DNA of 64,000 bases from Rhytidiadelphus loreus (GCA_947034895.1 OX344761.1:68509839-68573838), one strand, 5' to 3'; counted from the first letter of the stretch, positions 23,824 to 37,380 are shown. Made by a program: numbers and translations. The notes: generated from the sequence alone by a model not told the origin.

Positions 23824-26800
23824 ATGGCGACCCTCAGTAGGGTTGGCCTGTTGTGCGTCGTCGTGGTGCTTTTCGTTCAGTTCTGTAATGCCAACGAGTA
23901 CGACCACAGGGTAGGGCACTGGACTTGTGTGTGGATTTGATTTTTCAGTTTGTGCTCTCACTCTCTCTCTGTTTCTATCTGTTTCTATCTGTGGCACGAC
24001 GTGGTTTTGGATTGTTTTCGATGCATCGTTTCAGGGTTTGCGTGATGTTCTGAACTTTCTAGTCGATCTTCATTTCGCCTGAGGCTTTATCGTTCTTGGT
24101 TTTCTAACGCGGAAGAGTTTTTAGGACGTGATCCGATGTCGGTACCATCAGCATCGGGAATTTTTTTTGGAATAAATGAATAATTTAGCGAGTAATGTTT
24201 TTTACGCGTTTTATTCACTTCCGTCCTAATTGTGCATCAAGATCTTCGAGTGCCCTTGTTGATTAGATTTGACCCATCGAACAGCTTGGTAAGATTCATG
24301 ATGTTCTTGTTTCAAGTTCGTTGGTAAATCGTGATAACTTGAGGAACAGGAACTACGGAAGCTGTCTGTGTTACCACATCTATCTTTTGCAAGGGGTTGG
24401 TATCGGTCCGTCGATGCTAGTGTAGAGACGGGGTGCTAGAAACCCTAAGGTTTTTATCTCGGTTTTAATACGTTCTTGAGCTGTGTTGGGCTTGTACCCT
24501 TTCGACCATAGCAATATAGTCCAACAAATCATTAAACAATAACTTAATAGTAAGACCCCAAGGCACTGACAAATCAACTCAATTGTTTCCCGAGACTCTA
24601 CAACTTTAGAACCACGATGACTTTGACATATTAGTGAAAGTAAGGTCAAGAAAGTTAACGTTAGAGAATTATTAAATCTTGGGTACCTTGATTCTCCCTT
24701 GAACAGGAGATGGAATAGCCAGTCTGTTAGGAGCTAATTTCAAGAATATTGTGTTGATGGATGTATTTGAATAGTGTTGTTATTCTTGATCGGCATTGTG
24801 GTACGAAAGGTCGTATCATCATGATCGTTGGACTTGAGTTGCGGAGCAAGTGTTCAAATATCAATACAGCAAACCCTATTCTAAGTGCTTTCGCAGTATT
24901 TGACTGCCTGGGTTTCCTGACTGCGTCTTATCCTGGATTTCGAACGTAACTGCATTACTCATTGCACACCACCCCTTTTGTGAAATGTGCAGTATGGGAA
25001 TGGGGATTCGGTGATACTTTGGGTAAACAAGGTGGGACCTTACAACAATCCACAAGAAACGTACAACTACTACAGTTTGCCGTTCTGCAGTCCGGGTAAT
25101 GGCGCAAACGCTCGACACAAATGGGGAGGACTTGGTGAAGTACTGGAAGGGAATGAGCTCATCAACAGCGAGATTGTCATCAAGTTCAGAAGTAAGTGGC
25201 TGTCGATATTGTTCTAGGATGGGCCTCATGCAGTTTTGGAGCCTCATTTTTGTCCAATTTTGTTTATTTATCGACTTACACATGCAATGTTCTTCAGTGA
25301 TTCTGGTGATGTACAATTTGAACCCGTTTGATTATATTTTTCACAATATGATCAATAGAAGCGGTCATTCGGTAACCTACAATCCTTGGTCCTTTAGGGA
25401 TGTATACCAGAGGATGAGGTCTCCTCTCGATGTCTGATGGTGGGTGTTGTTTATACAACTGTCTTATGCGGTTTGATACAGAAGTGGACCATTTAATCAT
25501 ATTGAGTACGCAGTTATTTTCTCTGCAAACTCGGTAGGCTCATTTTCGCTAACCTGTATTGTGTGACGCAGTACCCGTGGAGAAAGAAACGATATGCAGC
25601 TTTGACTTGAATGAGATGTCAGCAGCGGCATTCAAAGATGCTGTTTCGAACATTTACTGGTTCGAATTCTTTATGGGTGAGTGAGCAATTCTATTCATTG
25701 TCACGTGGGTGTCCTGGTCCTGGGTTATTGTTGTCCTGGTGGGATGGAATTGCTACCCGAATGGTACTTGCTTTTAGGAAACTGTGTATTTGCTAAACCC
25801 TAACATCAGTCTTTCTTGAACTGAGCGTGTTCTTTCTTGTACGGTGTTGAACGAGTTTCTAATGATCAAATTTCGGTTGTGTTTGTTGCTTTCCAATGCA
25901 GACGATCTTCCGCTTTGGGGTATGTAACTTTCTGATCCTTTTGGCTCACCTACATTTGGTTCTTGTGATAGTGTTGATTGCAATTGTCGCAGATTCGAAC
26001 ATCTTAGAATACAGAGTCTTATTCAATACGTTTGCTGGGATTTCGGAGCTTTAGTGACCGCCGCGAACACTGATGATAAGCTAGTTGTATTGATTGGGAT
26101 ATACAGGCTTCGTCGGAGAGCAACATTCGGACAAAGAAGATGATGCGAAGTACATGATGTACACGCACAAGGACCTGGTAATCAAGTACAACAATGATCA
26201 GGTACGATTTTTGTGAGCTTTACAAACAGTCTCTTCCAGGGTTCATCCAATTGGTATTGCGAGATGGCACATGAGGCTTGCTGACGTAGTTGCTTGTGTA
26301 TTGACAGATTATTCAAGTAAATCTCACTCAAGAGAACCTCCAGCCCATAATTCCTGGTAAAAAGATTGACCTGACATTCGCAGTGCAGTGGGAGCCAACC
26401 AACACGTCATACATCAGACGCTTTGATGCGTACCTGGACTACCCGTTCTTTGAGCACCAGGTGTGTGTCAGACAATGTGGATCTAAGTTAAAACTATTTT
26501 TTTTGTAAATCTTTAAGATCTTTTATTGAGCCTCCTTGCAATAGCACTTTAATTCACGACAATGATGTTGATTATGAAAACCCTACTGTAGTAGAGCCTA
26601 GATTGCTTAGTTGAGAATGACGGGTTGCAATCACCGAGCGTCGCGTCGGTCTTTCCATGCATTTGACTACTGTTTCTGAAAAAACATGTTTTCCTGGCCT
26701 TGAGTTTTCGCTAGTTGTTGACATACAAGCAGACACGGGAGTCGTTGTAGATAACATCTGCTGTTGCTGTTGACTTGGAGATTGATGGGCGCTGTGATGG

Positions 26801-29800
26801 CAGATTCACTGGTTCTCCATCTTCAACTCGTTCATGATGGTGATATTCCTGACCGGGCTGGTGTCAATGATTCTGATGCGCACGTTGCGCAACGACTACG
26901 CAAAGTACGCTCGGGAGGAAGATGACTTGGAGACACTGGTGAGTGAAGAGGTCCGAAGTTGTTTATGTGTATGCCGATGGAATGACCTAAGTGTGGGCTC
27001 TTGGAGTGGTGGTGGTTTATGGAATGACGGGGAGTGACTGGTTGTGGTGGTGCAGGAGAGGGACGTGAGTGAAGAGTCGGGATGGAAACTGGTGCACGGA
27101 GATGTGTTCCGGGCACCTCGCAATCTGGTGCTTTTGTCAGCGTTGGTGGGGACCGGTGCGCAGTTGGCGCTGCTGGTGTTACTTGTGATTCTGCTGTCTA
27201 TTGTCGGCATGCTCTATGTTGGGTACGTATACTGAGATTATAAGGTAGAAAATACTATTTTCGTCACTTTGATTATTTTTACATATGCGTAGTGGTTTTG
27301 GGGAGATATAAAGTTGTTGAGAGATCTTTATTTACAGGAGCCAATCCTATTGATATCAAATTTGTATCATTATGTATGAATTTCTTACCCAATTTCACAT
27401 CAGGAGGTTGTAGACCACTATAAGTGACTGTTTACAACCCCATGTCCATTCAAAGATGAGTGGCCATCGGCGTTTAGCCCAGTCATTCATACAACCAACT
27501 TGCTAATAGAAGGCGCAACCAAGTGTCTGAACATATGAGTCTCTGTACAAGAGTTGGGATTAGGTCCCTCACAGTTGCAGTATCCTCTACCTTAGTTTGT
27601 GTTTCATTGAAGGAGCTTCGATTTGAGTGGGTGAAGGGTGGACGTTGTACTCAGTAATTTCGGTTTTCCACGTTGGTGGAGTGGATTATCAGATAGAAAG
27701 TGATGTGCAAAAGTACAAACCAGTGTTATAACGCCTGGTCTGTTGTTTAGGAGTTGTGGTTGACTGGAGTTCGAATACGTGGTGTCCAGTGAGTGATTCT
27801 AGCCACGGACTGGAAATGGGGTTATTGAATGGGCCCTTTAATGTGTGGTTGCAGGCGTGGAGCTATTGTCACGGCATTCATCGTATGCTACGCGCTGACC
27901 TCGTTCATAGCAGGATACGTGAGCGGAGGGTTCTACTCGCGCAATGATGGTACCCATCCATACCCTTCGGTGTAGCGGGATTTATGATCTCCAGGAGTTT
28001 TCGTTGTCTTATGCTTGTTTTGTGACTGTTGTGCAGGAAAGCACTGGATGAAGTCGATGCTGCTGACGGCGTCGTTGTTCCCATTCCTGTGCTTCGGCAT
28101 TGGTTTCTTGTTGAACTTCGTGGCCATCTACTACCATTCTCTGGCGGCTATTCCTTTTGGCACCATGGTGAGATGTTCACACATTTCTTGGAACGAAGAA
28201 GATTGTGTGGGTTTTTTGAATGACCCTATTAGCTAAAATTGGGGTGACAGCAGAGGTTTCCTTGTTGAGATGAAGGATGATCTTTTGTGGTACTCACTTA
28301 GCATTCTGTGAGGTATTGAAAAGTCTGAGCGGAGTGGATTTGTTAGCCTAATCGATAATGAGCGAGAAAGCATATATTATTGAAGAGTTTTAGGCAAGTT
28401 GTGCGTCCCCAACAACACCGTCCTTTTTAGCACTTCAATGAAACTCTGTAGTCTCTAAAACCAACAGACGTTCCCCAAATTAACCAATGGGATTTCGAGT
28501 ATTTCTTTTTTCGTGCTTCAAAGGTGTCCGGTTAAAGATAGTCTAGTGTCAATAATAGATTCTCCTACAATCACAAATTTGAATATTAGTAGCATATTAT
28601 TGAGGTGTTAAAAGAATATGAAAGAACCTGTCTCTTTCATTTGCAGCTGGAATTTCAGACCATGCCCCAACTCAAAAGTGAATTCGAACAAGTGTCGGTA
28701 TTTTATGTCTCTTTACCTTCTGTCCTGTGCGTGAGATTGAGTCGGTGAACTTGGTTGGGTTTGCAGGTGGTGGTGCTGGTGATTTGGGCATTCATTTCAT
28801 TCCCACTGGCCTTGTTTGGGACTGTGGTGGGGCGGAACTGGAGTGGTCAGCCTGACAACCCGTGCAGAGTAAAGACCATCCCGCGGCCCATTCCGGACAA
28901 GAAGTGGTACTTGAAACCGTCAGTGGTGGCCCTATTGGGTGGTCTGCTGCCATTCGGGAGCATCTTCATCGAGATGTACTTCGTGTTCACTTCCTTCTGG
29001 CAGTACAAGGTGGGGTTTTCTTAGGACCTGAGTACTTGGAACAATAGTGAATGTTATTCTTATCATATTTTAGTGGGTCATATGAGGACTTTCTTTTGCT
29101 CGATTTTATTTATGTTTTGACTAAACACATGTAATGTTTATCACCAATCCTGTTCATATGAATGTAGCCCTGTCTGAAATCTCGGTCCTTAGGAGTTCTT
29201 AGTTGTCACTGAGGACTATGGCAATGCATTTTGACGGCAATGAAGATTTTTGCATTCCGAATTGTGATGCTGGGATGGAATTTGTTCTGATGATGGTTCT
29301 CATGTTGTTACAGGTTTACTACGTGTACGGATTCATGCTGCTGGTATTCATCATTCTGACCATTGTGACCGTATGTGTGACGATCGTGGCGACCTACTTC
29401 TTGCTGAATGCTGAGAACTATCACTGGCAATGGACTTCGTTTTGGTCGGCGGGATCCACAGCGCTCTACGTGTACCTGTACTCGATTTACTACTATTACA
29501 TGAAAACGAAAATGTCGGGTTTCTTCCAGATCAGTTTCTACTTCGGTTACACGCTGATGTTCTGCATCGGTCTGGGTATATTCTGCGGTAAGGGAAGTTG
29601 TGTACAAGAGGTTGGGAATGTACACTATTCGAATTTTTTTTTTACCAACACGCAAGCTATATTATTCTTTGATGCTGGTGATATGAATTTTAGCCCCGTT
29701 TGCATTATATTTTCTCCAGATGGTCGATCAAATTGGTCATTTTGAAACCATGAAATCTCAGTTGTGTGACTCATTTCGTTGGTATTCGCAGGCGCTGTGG

Positions 29801-29859
29801 GCTACCTAGGGTCGTCGTTGTTTGTTCGCCGGATATACAGGAACATCAAGTGCGACTAA
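23824..29859 (+). CDS. Transmembrane 9 superfamily protein (TM9SF/TMN, TM9SF3-like), 589 aa
   Basis: Thirteen exons: 23824-23910, 24993-25191, 25572-25676, 25902-25919, 26107-26201, 26308-26460, 26804-26938, 27056-27222, 27855-27949, 28037-28167, 28767-29009, 29314-29587 and 29792-29859. They total 1770 nt, and all introns are GT-AG. The length fits the TMN1/TM9SF3 subgroup. An N-terminal signal peptide (about 1-23, hydrophobic VVVVLFVQF) is followed by the lumenal domain with the family blocks [19 protein letters not shown] and YWFEFFMDDLPLWGFVGE. TM1 is at about 223-245 in [10 protein letters not shown], and eight more hydrophobic segments run to the end. The C-terminus is RNIKCD, which fits the KXD/E Golgi-retention signal known from plant TM9 proteins. 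The family acts in Golgi/endosomal sorting of membrane proteins. Nothing is broken. Exon 4 is only 18 nt (DDLPLWG region). Coding GC is far above the surroundings. Confidence 0.95.
25902..25919 (+). other. 18-nt microexon of the TM9SF gene
   Basis: An acceptor (CCAATGCAG) and a donor (GTATGT) enclose just 18 nt, which complete the conserved DDLPLWG stretch. Without them the protein stays in frame but loses six residues of a block conserved across the family. The neighbouring introns are 225 and 187 nt. Confidence 0.85.
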
Positions 29860-31151
29860 GGTCGTGATGCATTTTTTTTCTTTTCGAAGTAACATTCCTG
29901 GGATCGGACTGCACTTGTACCTGCAATTGCGTGCGAGGTAGACTTCTTGGAACGTTTTTCCTAAAAAACTGTCCACAAGTCTAAGCAGATTACGAAGGGG
30001 CTCCTCCAGCTGTGTCTGCAGAATGCTTGTGCTAAAGTGGAGCCCCACCGCATGCATTAATACAATTTGCTTTGAGGCATTTTGAAACCATCTCATGATC
30101 GCCTTTTGAGTGCTTTTGAGTCCAGGTCCATAGTTAGGTCAAGTTAGATGGACAATGGGAGGGATGAGTACGAGTAGACACTTGTAGCAATGCACCGAGG
30201 TGATAGAAACATTTGTGATGGAATGGAAAAATAATATATTAACTTTTCAAATATCAGCGTCATTTGCAAATGCCTTTGCCGCTCTTCTTTGACTTTTAAC
30301 TCTTGGGTTTCTTTTTGGACATATTTTCACTTTCTGACTCTTTGAAAAGCAAATCTCCAATTTTTTTTACTGTGCTGGATAAATGTAAAAATCCGCCCCC
30401 CATTTTGTGGTGATTATTTTTGTATTTCTCAACCTCTCGTAGCTAATTCTTAGTCCTTGATTCCAAATGTGAACTGTAATTTTCCAAATCTGACCATCTT
30501 GCAGTAAATAATTAGGTGACAGCTTCTTGAATCAATGTGACAAGTACGTGGAGGTGACTTCCTAAACCCTAAAATGAAACATTCCATCACCATGATCATC
30601 AACCAAGAGATATCCTTTGGCGAAATGACTATTGGCATCCTTCATTTCTTTAGGAACCTTGAAAGTCAATCATCTGGCACTTATCTTAGAGTCCTTCATA
30701 ACATTAAGTAGCATGCATTGTCATTACCTTGGCTCTACAATAGATGGTGTGCAATATTTGACATCCAATAGTACTTCATCAGTAGCTAAGGGCCTTTGCC
30801 ATGTTCTATTGATGGACAAAATTTATAAAGGGAGATACAAGGTCCAAGTGAGCAATTGCACTATCATGTGGACTTGGTGGGTGGGGAAAGATACAATAAG
30901 AATTCCACACCTATTGATTCTTTGAAGATTGATCAATCTTGACCAATGGGTTTGTCCACCAATTTTGGTAAAACATGAAATCCTACTTTTGTACTCACCC
31001 ACTCCAACAAGACAATCAATGAAACTCTTTTTGTATTCTAGTACTATTTATGCCCACCGATGGAGCATGGTAAGAGGCCCTAAATGGATAGGTGGAGGCT
31101 CAATGTGATGAACAATGTACATGAAGAAAAGGCAATGGGGCATGAAGGCTA
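29860..31151. other. Downstream of TM9SF and intergenic
   Basis: The first 300 bp are probably 3' untranslated sequence (GC gradually falls). Beyond that there are short open frames at 30450-30638 (minus) and 30632-30925 (plus, MASFISLGTLKVNHLALILE) with no recognisable domain. They overlap end to end on opposite strands and may be fragments of a decayed element. Confidence 0.35.
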
Positions 31152-31231
31152 CTAGAAGGTTTTAATGCCACAAAAGACTCGAAGTCCATCATTAGGCACT
31201 TTGATTCCTTTGTGGCATTAAAACCTTCTAG
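31152..31231. repeat. Perfect 23-bp inverted repeat (stem-loop)
   Basis: CTAGAAGGTTTTAATGCCAC at 31152 continues to 31174 and pairs exactly with 31209-31231 around a 34-nt loop. A perfect 23-bp stem is notable in otherwise decayed DNA. It could be the centre of a small foldback or a young hairpin. Confidence 0.75.
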
Positions 31232-32097
31232 GTTTTTTATATTTATGCACCCCATGGATAAGGCTTTCAAATTTCAAACAAAGGATGCTTGCAACCATGT
31301 TCCAAGTACACATAATCTTGAATTTTTCATCCATCTATTTATTTGCAAATTTTTGTGTAAGTTCTCTAATATTTGTCATGATATAGATTTCAAAAACTTC
31401 ACTTAGCAAATATTCTATAGTTCTAGGGGAAATAGTTCTAGTTACTTCAAAAAATAACTTTTTTAATTTAAAAAATGAATCTCAAAAAATAAAAGTTAAA
31501 AAAAATCTCAAAAGAACTCCATTATTTGAATGTAAAGAGCTAAGAAGTGGTTCAAATTACCAAAATTGTGAAGATATATTATAAAATACAATTTGGAATA
31601 ATAATTTAATGACTGTATTTTAAAAAAAGGAAAAAATATATATGATTCACAAATCAAATCTATACAATTGGATCTAATAGTACACTAACCAATATTTATT
31701 AATAGAACTTTAAATAAAGAATTCAAAATTTCTTCCAAAATTGATTTAAATTGAATATTTTTAATTTCCAAATGAAATTTTTTTCTTTGAGTTAAAATTT
31801 CTTATCTCTAATTATAGTGGTTTCTTAAGATGATTATTTTCCTTATTTACTGAAGTCATTTTTGAAAGATCATTTTTTGAACTAAAAAAGTTACACATTG
31901 TGGTAAAACATACTAGCATCATTTGTTTGAGTTGTAGAAAATCAACAAACCAAAGTCTTCAAAATTGATACCTTACTAATGTTAGAAAAATAACACAAAA
32001 ATCTATTTAAGAAAATATAAATGGATAAGAGAATCACAATCAAGCGTGCTTGAGATGTACTTACGATCCTTCATTGTTCAAATTTTGAAGGTCTAGT
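31232..32097. other. AT-rich intergenic stretch
   Basis: Nothing identifiable is present beyond simple AT-rich sequence. Confidence 0.5.
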
Positions 32098-32744
32098 TTC
32101 TAAATGCCCAAGGGTTTCTTTAAGCTTCTAGGAATTTTCTTTTAATTGAACAAAAAACCAACATTTTGATAAGTTGTATCAATTCTTTTTCAATTGTAAC
32201 CATACAAATTCAAACTAGACATGTTAGAGATCACATAGGAAAAGAAAACACAAAATATCACTTATGGATTGAAAGATTATAATGTTTGATCATGATGGTG
32301 TTAAAACTAGGAAAGTAACTTGAAGTCTTTCAATCCTCTTCACATGTCAAATCTAAAAAATTAGTCACCAAAAAAATGTAAGGATAAAGGGCCTAACATA
32401 CATAACTCCAACTAATTTATGGCTTCTCAAAATCTACTCTACAATTTTTTTAAGTGAATTTCTAATGTGATTTTTTCTCTAAGATCTATTGTATTTGAGA
32501 CTCATTTCCAAGAGTCCTCAACACTACAGAAAGTCAAAATTACAATGGCCACCCTTGCATAAAATCTTGAATAGAAAAATCGTAATCAATCATTTTCAAA
32601 ATCAAATCTTTGATACTAAAACTAAACTTCAAAAATAATTTTCAAAAAATATAAACTAGTAAAACTAGTAACTTGGATAGGTTTTATTTAACTTTTAAGT
32701 ATTGTCGACACCAAAATTTGGTGCCTCAGGCATTTAGGATTAAA
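32098..32744. mobile_element. Element family T1, copy A (about 647 bp)
   Basis: It begins CTAAATGCCCAAGG and ends CCTCAGGCATTTAGGATTAAA, which are imperfect inverted repeats of each other. Just inside the right end is a small palindrome, GACACCAAAATTTGGTGCC. Copy B at 36753-37380 matches it along its length in the same direction (GCCAACATTTTGATAAGTT, TCTTTCAATCCTCTT, TCTTGAATAGAA). Copy C at 48349-48985 is in the opposite direction. No coding frame survives. It is a non-autonomous DNA-transposon-like family. Confidence 0.7.
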
Positions 32745-33284
32745 GAGATAACATTATAAATCCAAAGGAGAAAATTCTTTAGAAAATTATAAATTTCCAT
32801 GACAATTCAAATATTTTCTCACAAACACCATGAATAAACATTTCTTTGAAGTCTCACAAGAAAGACAATTGCAGAATATTATAGAGATGCACTTTTATTT
32901 AGAATCTCAATAATAGAATCATAGAAGGGATATGATAAGCCAAGACACTATTTATCCATCTTCACATCTTACACACAAGTTGGGTAGCATTGATGTTCCT
33001 TCTTGTAGGCATTTTACAACCTACTATTGTAAAGTTTTTTGTATTCACAATTGTTGAGACTTACACTATTGGGATGAGTATTGTTCCACAAAATGGCCCA
33101 TGGAGCCTTGATGTCCATGGTAGACATCAAGACCACCTTGGACAAACCACATTGATTTCTTCCTATGGTTGGGTTGGGTTCTTATTGCTTCAAGTGGTCT
33201 CACGTTCAAATATGATAATAGAATCTCAAGTACACAATGGAGAGGATTTTTTCAAATATAATATTCTAGATTTTTTTTGTCATC

Positions 33285-34375
33285 TAGGTAGGGTAACACC
33301 CATAGGTGTGTTTCTTTTCAAACTCTTTCTTTTTATCCTTCCATGTTTGATTTTTGCCTTGTAGGTTCTATCTACAAATGTTCATTTTTGTAGGGGTTTC
33401 ATTACTATTGTAAGTAGTTTGACTTCCGTGTATGAGTTTTTTTCTAAGTTCCTCCCTATCACCTTGAAAAAGAAGAACAAGCATGCCAACACAAACAACA
33501 TGTATTGCAAATACAACGACCAAAAGCTCCAAGTGTTCACTTCTTCCCTTTTCATCACAACCCTCTTTGCCTCCTTGGTAAGCTCATACATGGTCACACA
33601 ACATTATAGGCACAAAGCCACCATATTCATTATCGGCATGGCCTTTTGCCTCGAAGTGGCATTCATAGCAGTAGCTCAAAAGATTGTCATGCTCATCATT
33701 GATTGGATATCATTGGAATGGGGTATAGGGTTTGCTAATCAAGCTACTCTACCTCTAAAAGCTAGCACCTTTCAAAGTGTACAATGTTCTCAACATCATT
33801 TTCCAACTTGCAGTAATCATCAGGATTCTATTTGTCAATTTGGTCAACTATGCCATAGAAAACATGCAATCCAATGGATGGTAGGTTTCCCTTGCCATTG
33901 CAGGCATCAACTCAACTTTCATTACTAATGGTGGTACCATTTTGCTTGACACACCAAATTCCTTGGTACAGTAGGGGAAATTTGACAATGGAAGGAGGGT
34001 CCTATAATGCATTCTTAGAGTGGAAGACGTGGACCAAGAATTTCAAGAAATCATGGTGGCAAGCCAAGAGGCCATTGCCATGGAGCAAAACACGTCCCAC
34101 AATGTAATGAGGCACCACCATCACCCCCAACTCATCCTCTCCATGCTCTTGCAATTCTTCCAACAATTCACTACTGAGATCAATGCCATCATATTCTCCA
34201 TACCCATGTTGTTTCAAATGGTGGGATTTGGCACCACCATGTTGCAATCCTCAATGATTGTAAATGTTGTGAATGTATTGTCCACTCGGTGACCATTTTC
34301 ATAGAGGATGGCAAAGGATATCGTTGTCTCTTCCTTGAGGACCGCAAGGGATATCATTGCAAGAAATACCTCTAG
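33285..34375 (+). pseudogene. Broken monosaccharide/H+ symporter (STP family) gene
   Basis: Translation in three frames recovers consecutive blocks of a plant STP hexose carrier: RVTPIGVFLFKLFLF (33285 on), SVYEFFSKFLP and NMYCKYNDQKLQVFTSSLF (frame starting 33419), GIGFANQ (end of that block), then in a shifted frame NVLNIIFQLAVIIRILFVNL, LLDTPNSLVQ, and in a third frame DVDQEFQEIMVASQEA, HPQLILSMLLQFFQQFT and VGFGTT. The intact family imports sugars with protons across the plasma membrane using 12 membrane segments. Here there are at least two frame changes and several stops (after FIFAL-like LIFAL, after SNGW, after SLVQ). The signature PESPR-type loop reads DTPNSL. About the first half of the transporter is represented; no C-terminal half is seen. 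Whether it was retroposed cannot be judged. The frame at 32990-33364 overlaps its start and is not itself a gene. Confidence 0.85.
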
Positions 34376-36752
34376 TTAATTTCCCTACTTAGCAAAACAA
34401 ATTTGAAAGTCTGCATCTTGAAGGAGATATTGGCATTGAGTTTGGTGTTCTCAAGTATTAGTAAGAACTTTCAAGGATTGGACTTAAAATACATATTGAC
34501 CTTAATTTGAACAAAGTTGAAAGCCTATCTTGTAGATGTTTTCAAAAAGTATAAATTCTTCAATAAAATGTGTGAAATGTAAAGCCAATAAAATGAATAC
34601 GTTTGAGAAAAAACAAACTAGAAATTGATTAATTTTTTAATCTAGAAGGTGAATTCAATCATTCCTCAAAAGTCAAAAATCCTCAAAATTACAAATTCTT
34701 GTGCCTAATTATAAGACAACAACAATAGGTAATTTTCAAAACTAAATATTGGAAGATGTCAATATTTAATTTAATTTTTATATTAATTATATGCAAGAAT
34801 TGGATCTTTGGGAGTATACAATATTATAGAGATTTAGACTTTTCATTTCTACTCATTACTAAAGGTAGCTTTTGTGGAATTGCTAAGTGTCTAATAATAG
34901 ACTTGGAAATTCAATTAGTTGTAAGATCATGGATTGTCTCATACAAAATTAAGATTTTATAATCTAAATGACAATCTTGCCACTATAATAAAAAAAGATC
35001 TAATGGTTTTTTTATAGGCCTTTTCTAGTATTTTTTTTGAATTTTTTGAAAACACTAAAGAGAATATATAAAGTATTTGTATAAATGAGGGTCAAAAAGA
35101 GGGTCAAAAGAGTTTGAAGTAGCAATAACTAAGTTGAATTTTCCAAAATCATAAATAGTAGTGGAAAAAATGTCAAAATTAAAGTTGAAAAACAAAAAAC
35201 TAAAGCTGAAAATAAATAATTAAAAATGGAATTCCTTCTTGAGCATTTATACGCAATCCTCAGGCACAAAATTTGAACCCTCTTCTTACCTTGTAATGGA
35301 GATAGGAGATTCTTAGGAGATCTAAGTCAAATTGCTACATGCATAGGATATATGTTTTTTTTGTAAAAGAATAAAAACTCCAACATTTCTTTTGCATTGG
35401 CATGATTTAAGAGCTTGTTCATCTAAGGTCCCACATCAAGACTCAATGATCTAGTAGTTTTGTTTTTAAATTATACAAGTGAGGGTCAATAGAGCATTTA
35501 TCTAGGGTCGACCCTCTTTTAGAAAGTATTCAAACTCGTAAGTAAATTTTTAGTAAATTTTTAGTTGAAAAACAAGGTAAAGTTAAATTTAATCCAATTT
35601 GTCCCATATTTTTGGGACCTTTGTAGAATTAATTGGTTGTGAGTGAAGCTATGAATTTTCAAAGTCATACAATCTTTTTTTGTTTTTCTAACAATACAAA
35701 ATGTTTCAACACTCTTTTCATACTAAAATAGTAAACTCCTATGAATTCTATGACATCTCATTTATTGACACTAGTGTTTATTGATAACATGTTCAACATT
35801 GATTGATAAATAATAAGTAATTTGTAAAAATGTGAAAATTATTGTCTCAACTCAAAGGACTATATGAAAGCTCCTAGTATGGAAGTTAATCCCTAAAGGG
35901 ACCAAGGAGCCCACTTTGGATTTTTTGAGAACTTAGGCAAGCTCTATTGACTTCATAATTTGAGATTCTTGCATGAAAATTTTGGATGGAAGTAAATCAT
36001 TATAATCTATATGTGAAGCTTTGATTCACATCATTTCAATTCAAAGTTTTTTTTAATTTCAATGTCAAATTGAATAGCATAAAATATATTCTAAAAAAAG
36101 ATCAATAATACTTGCTTTGGGGACAAGTATTTTGAAGTGGTTTCAGGCGTCTAATGGGTTTCATGAAGTCTCTTTTAAGGAGAGAATGAATAAAGATTGA
36201 ATTCCAATTCAAAAGTTTTCCAAAACTATTTTGTTCAACATCCCCAAGGTTGCCAAATTACTGTAAAAACAATTTAGTATTGCCAAACCTTCTTCTTGGA
36301 TAAACATTCAACACCTGATACCAACCAACGTATGGTAATCAGTGTTGAAGGCAATTATGTTTGTAAAGAAAATGTTGAAAATGATTTCAAAGGTTTACAA
36401 CTTTTTTGACACAAATGAAACACGTTCATTGCAAAATAAATAAATAAAAGTGAACAGTTGAGGGCATTAGGGTGCTCTAAAAAGCAACCTTGCTCTAAAA
36501 GGGACCACTGACATAGAGGTACATTTTGCTTTCTTCAATGTACCACCTGTGTACATTTCAAGAGGGGGTCACTATTTGTTATCATTGCATTTCAACTTCA
36601 AAAATTGATAACTAATTCCACAAAGACCCCAAAAATATGAAACAACTTGGTTAGATGTCGATTTCATTTTTATCCTACAGAAATCTACTAAAAGTTGTTT
36701 CAAGGGGTTTAGTTGACTTCCCCCCAAATGCAATCAACGCTTAAAAGGTCGC
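34376..36752. other. AT-rich intergenic region with dispersed repeats
   Basis: No gene. 35890-36105 is repeated in the same direction at 46905-47140; both share GGACCAAG, TTTTGAGAACTT, GACTTCATAATTTG or AACTTCATAATTTGG, and TTTCAATGTCAAA. 36480-36740 resembles parts of the TIR element at 42643 and sequence at 21950-22080. Confidence 0.45.
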
Positions 36753-37380
36753 TTTAACCCCTAAATGTCCAAGGCCTTTTTTGAGCTTCTTGGAATTTGC
36801 TTTAAATTGAACAAAACGCCAACATTTTGATAAGTTTTATCAATTTTGGGGGAATTATAACCATACAAATTCAAAATAGACATGTTAAAGATCACATGGG
36901 AAAAAAATATATATCACTTATGGATAGAAAGATTATAATATTTGATCATGAGGGTGTTAAAGCAATGAAAGTAATTTGAAGTCTTTCAATCCTCTTTTCA
37001 TGTGTCAAATCTAAAAAATTGGTCACCAAAAAGAAAATGAGGTTAAAGGGCACAACGTGCCTAATCCCAATCAATTTATGGTTTTCAAAATCTATTCTAC
37101 AATTTTTTTAAACAAATTTATAATGTGAATTTGAGTCTCATTTCCAAGATCCCTCAACACAAAAAAAGTCAAGATTTGCAATAGACATTGTTGCACAAAA
37201 TCTTGAATAGAATAATCATAATCATTCATTTTCAAAATCAGATTCTTGATGCTAAAACTAGATTTCAAATTTTTTTAAAGGAAAAAATGAACCTACTTAA
37301 AATAGTAAATTGGTTGTGTTTTATTTTAACTTCAAAGTATTGTTGACACCACAATTTGGTGTCTCAAGCATTTACAGTTT
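36753..37380. mobile_element. Element family T1, copy B (628 bp)
   Basis: It starts TTTAACCCCTAAATGTCC and ends CTCAAGCATTTACAGTTT, an imperfect terminal inverted repeat. The right end again has a subterminal palindrome (ACACCACAATTTGGTGT). It aligns along its length with copy A and, reversed, with copy C. The left terminus is the same TTTAACCCC motif seen on the elements at 3134 and 62510. Confidence 0.7.

Noticed and set aside
24380..24649. Minus-strand 89-aa frame
   Set aside because: It lies in intron 1 of the TM9SF gene, has no start context or homology that I recognise, and may be chance or an old insertion.
29308..29655. Minus-strand 115-aa frame
   Set aside because: It is the reverse complement of TM9SF exon 12.
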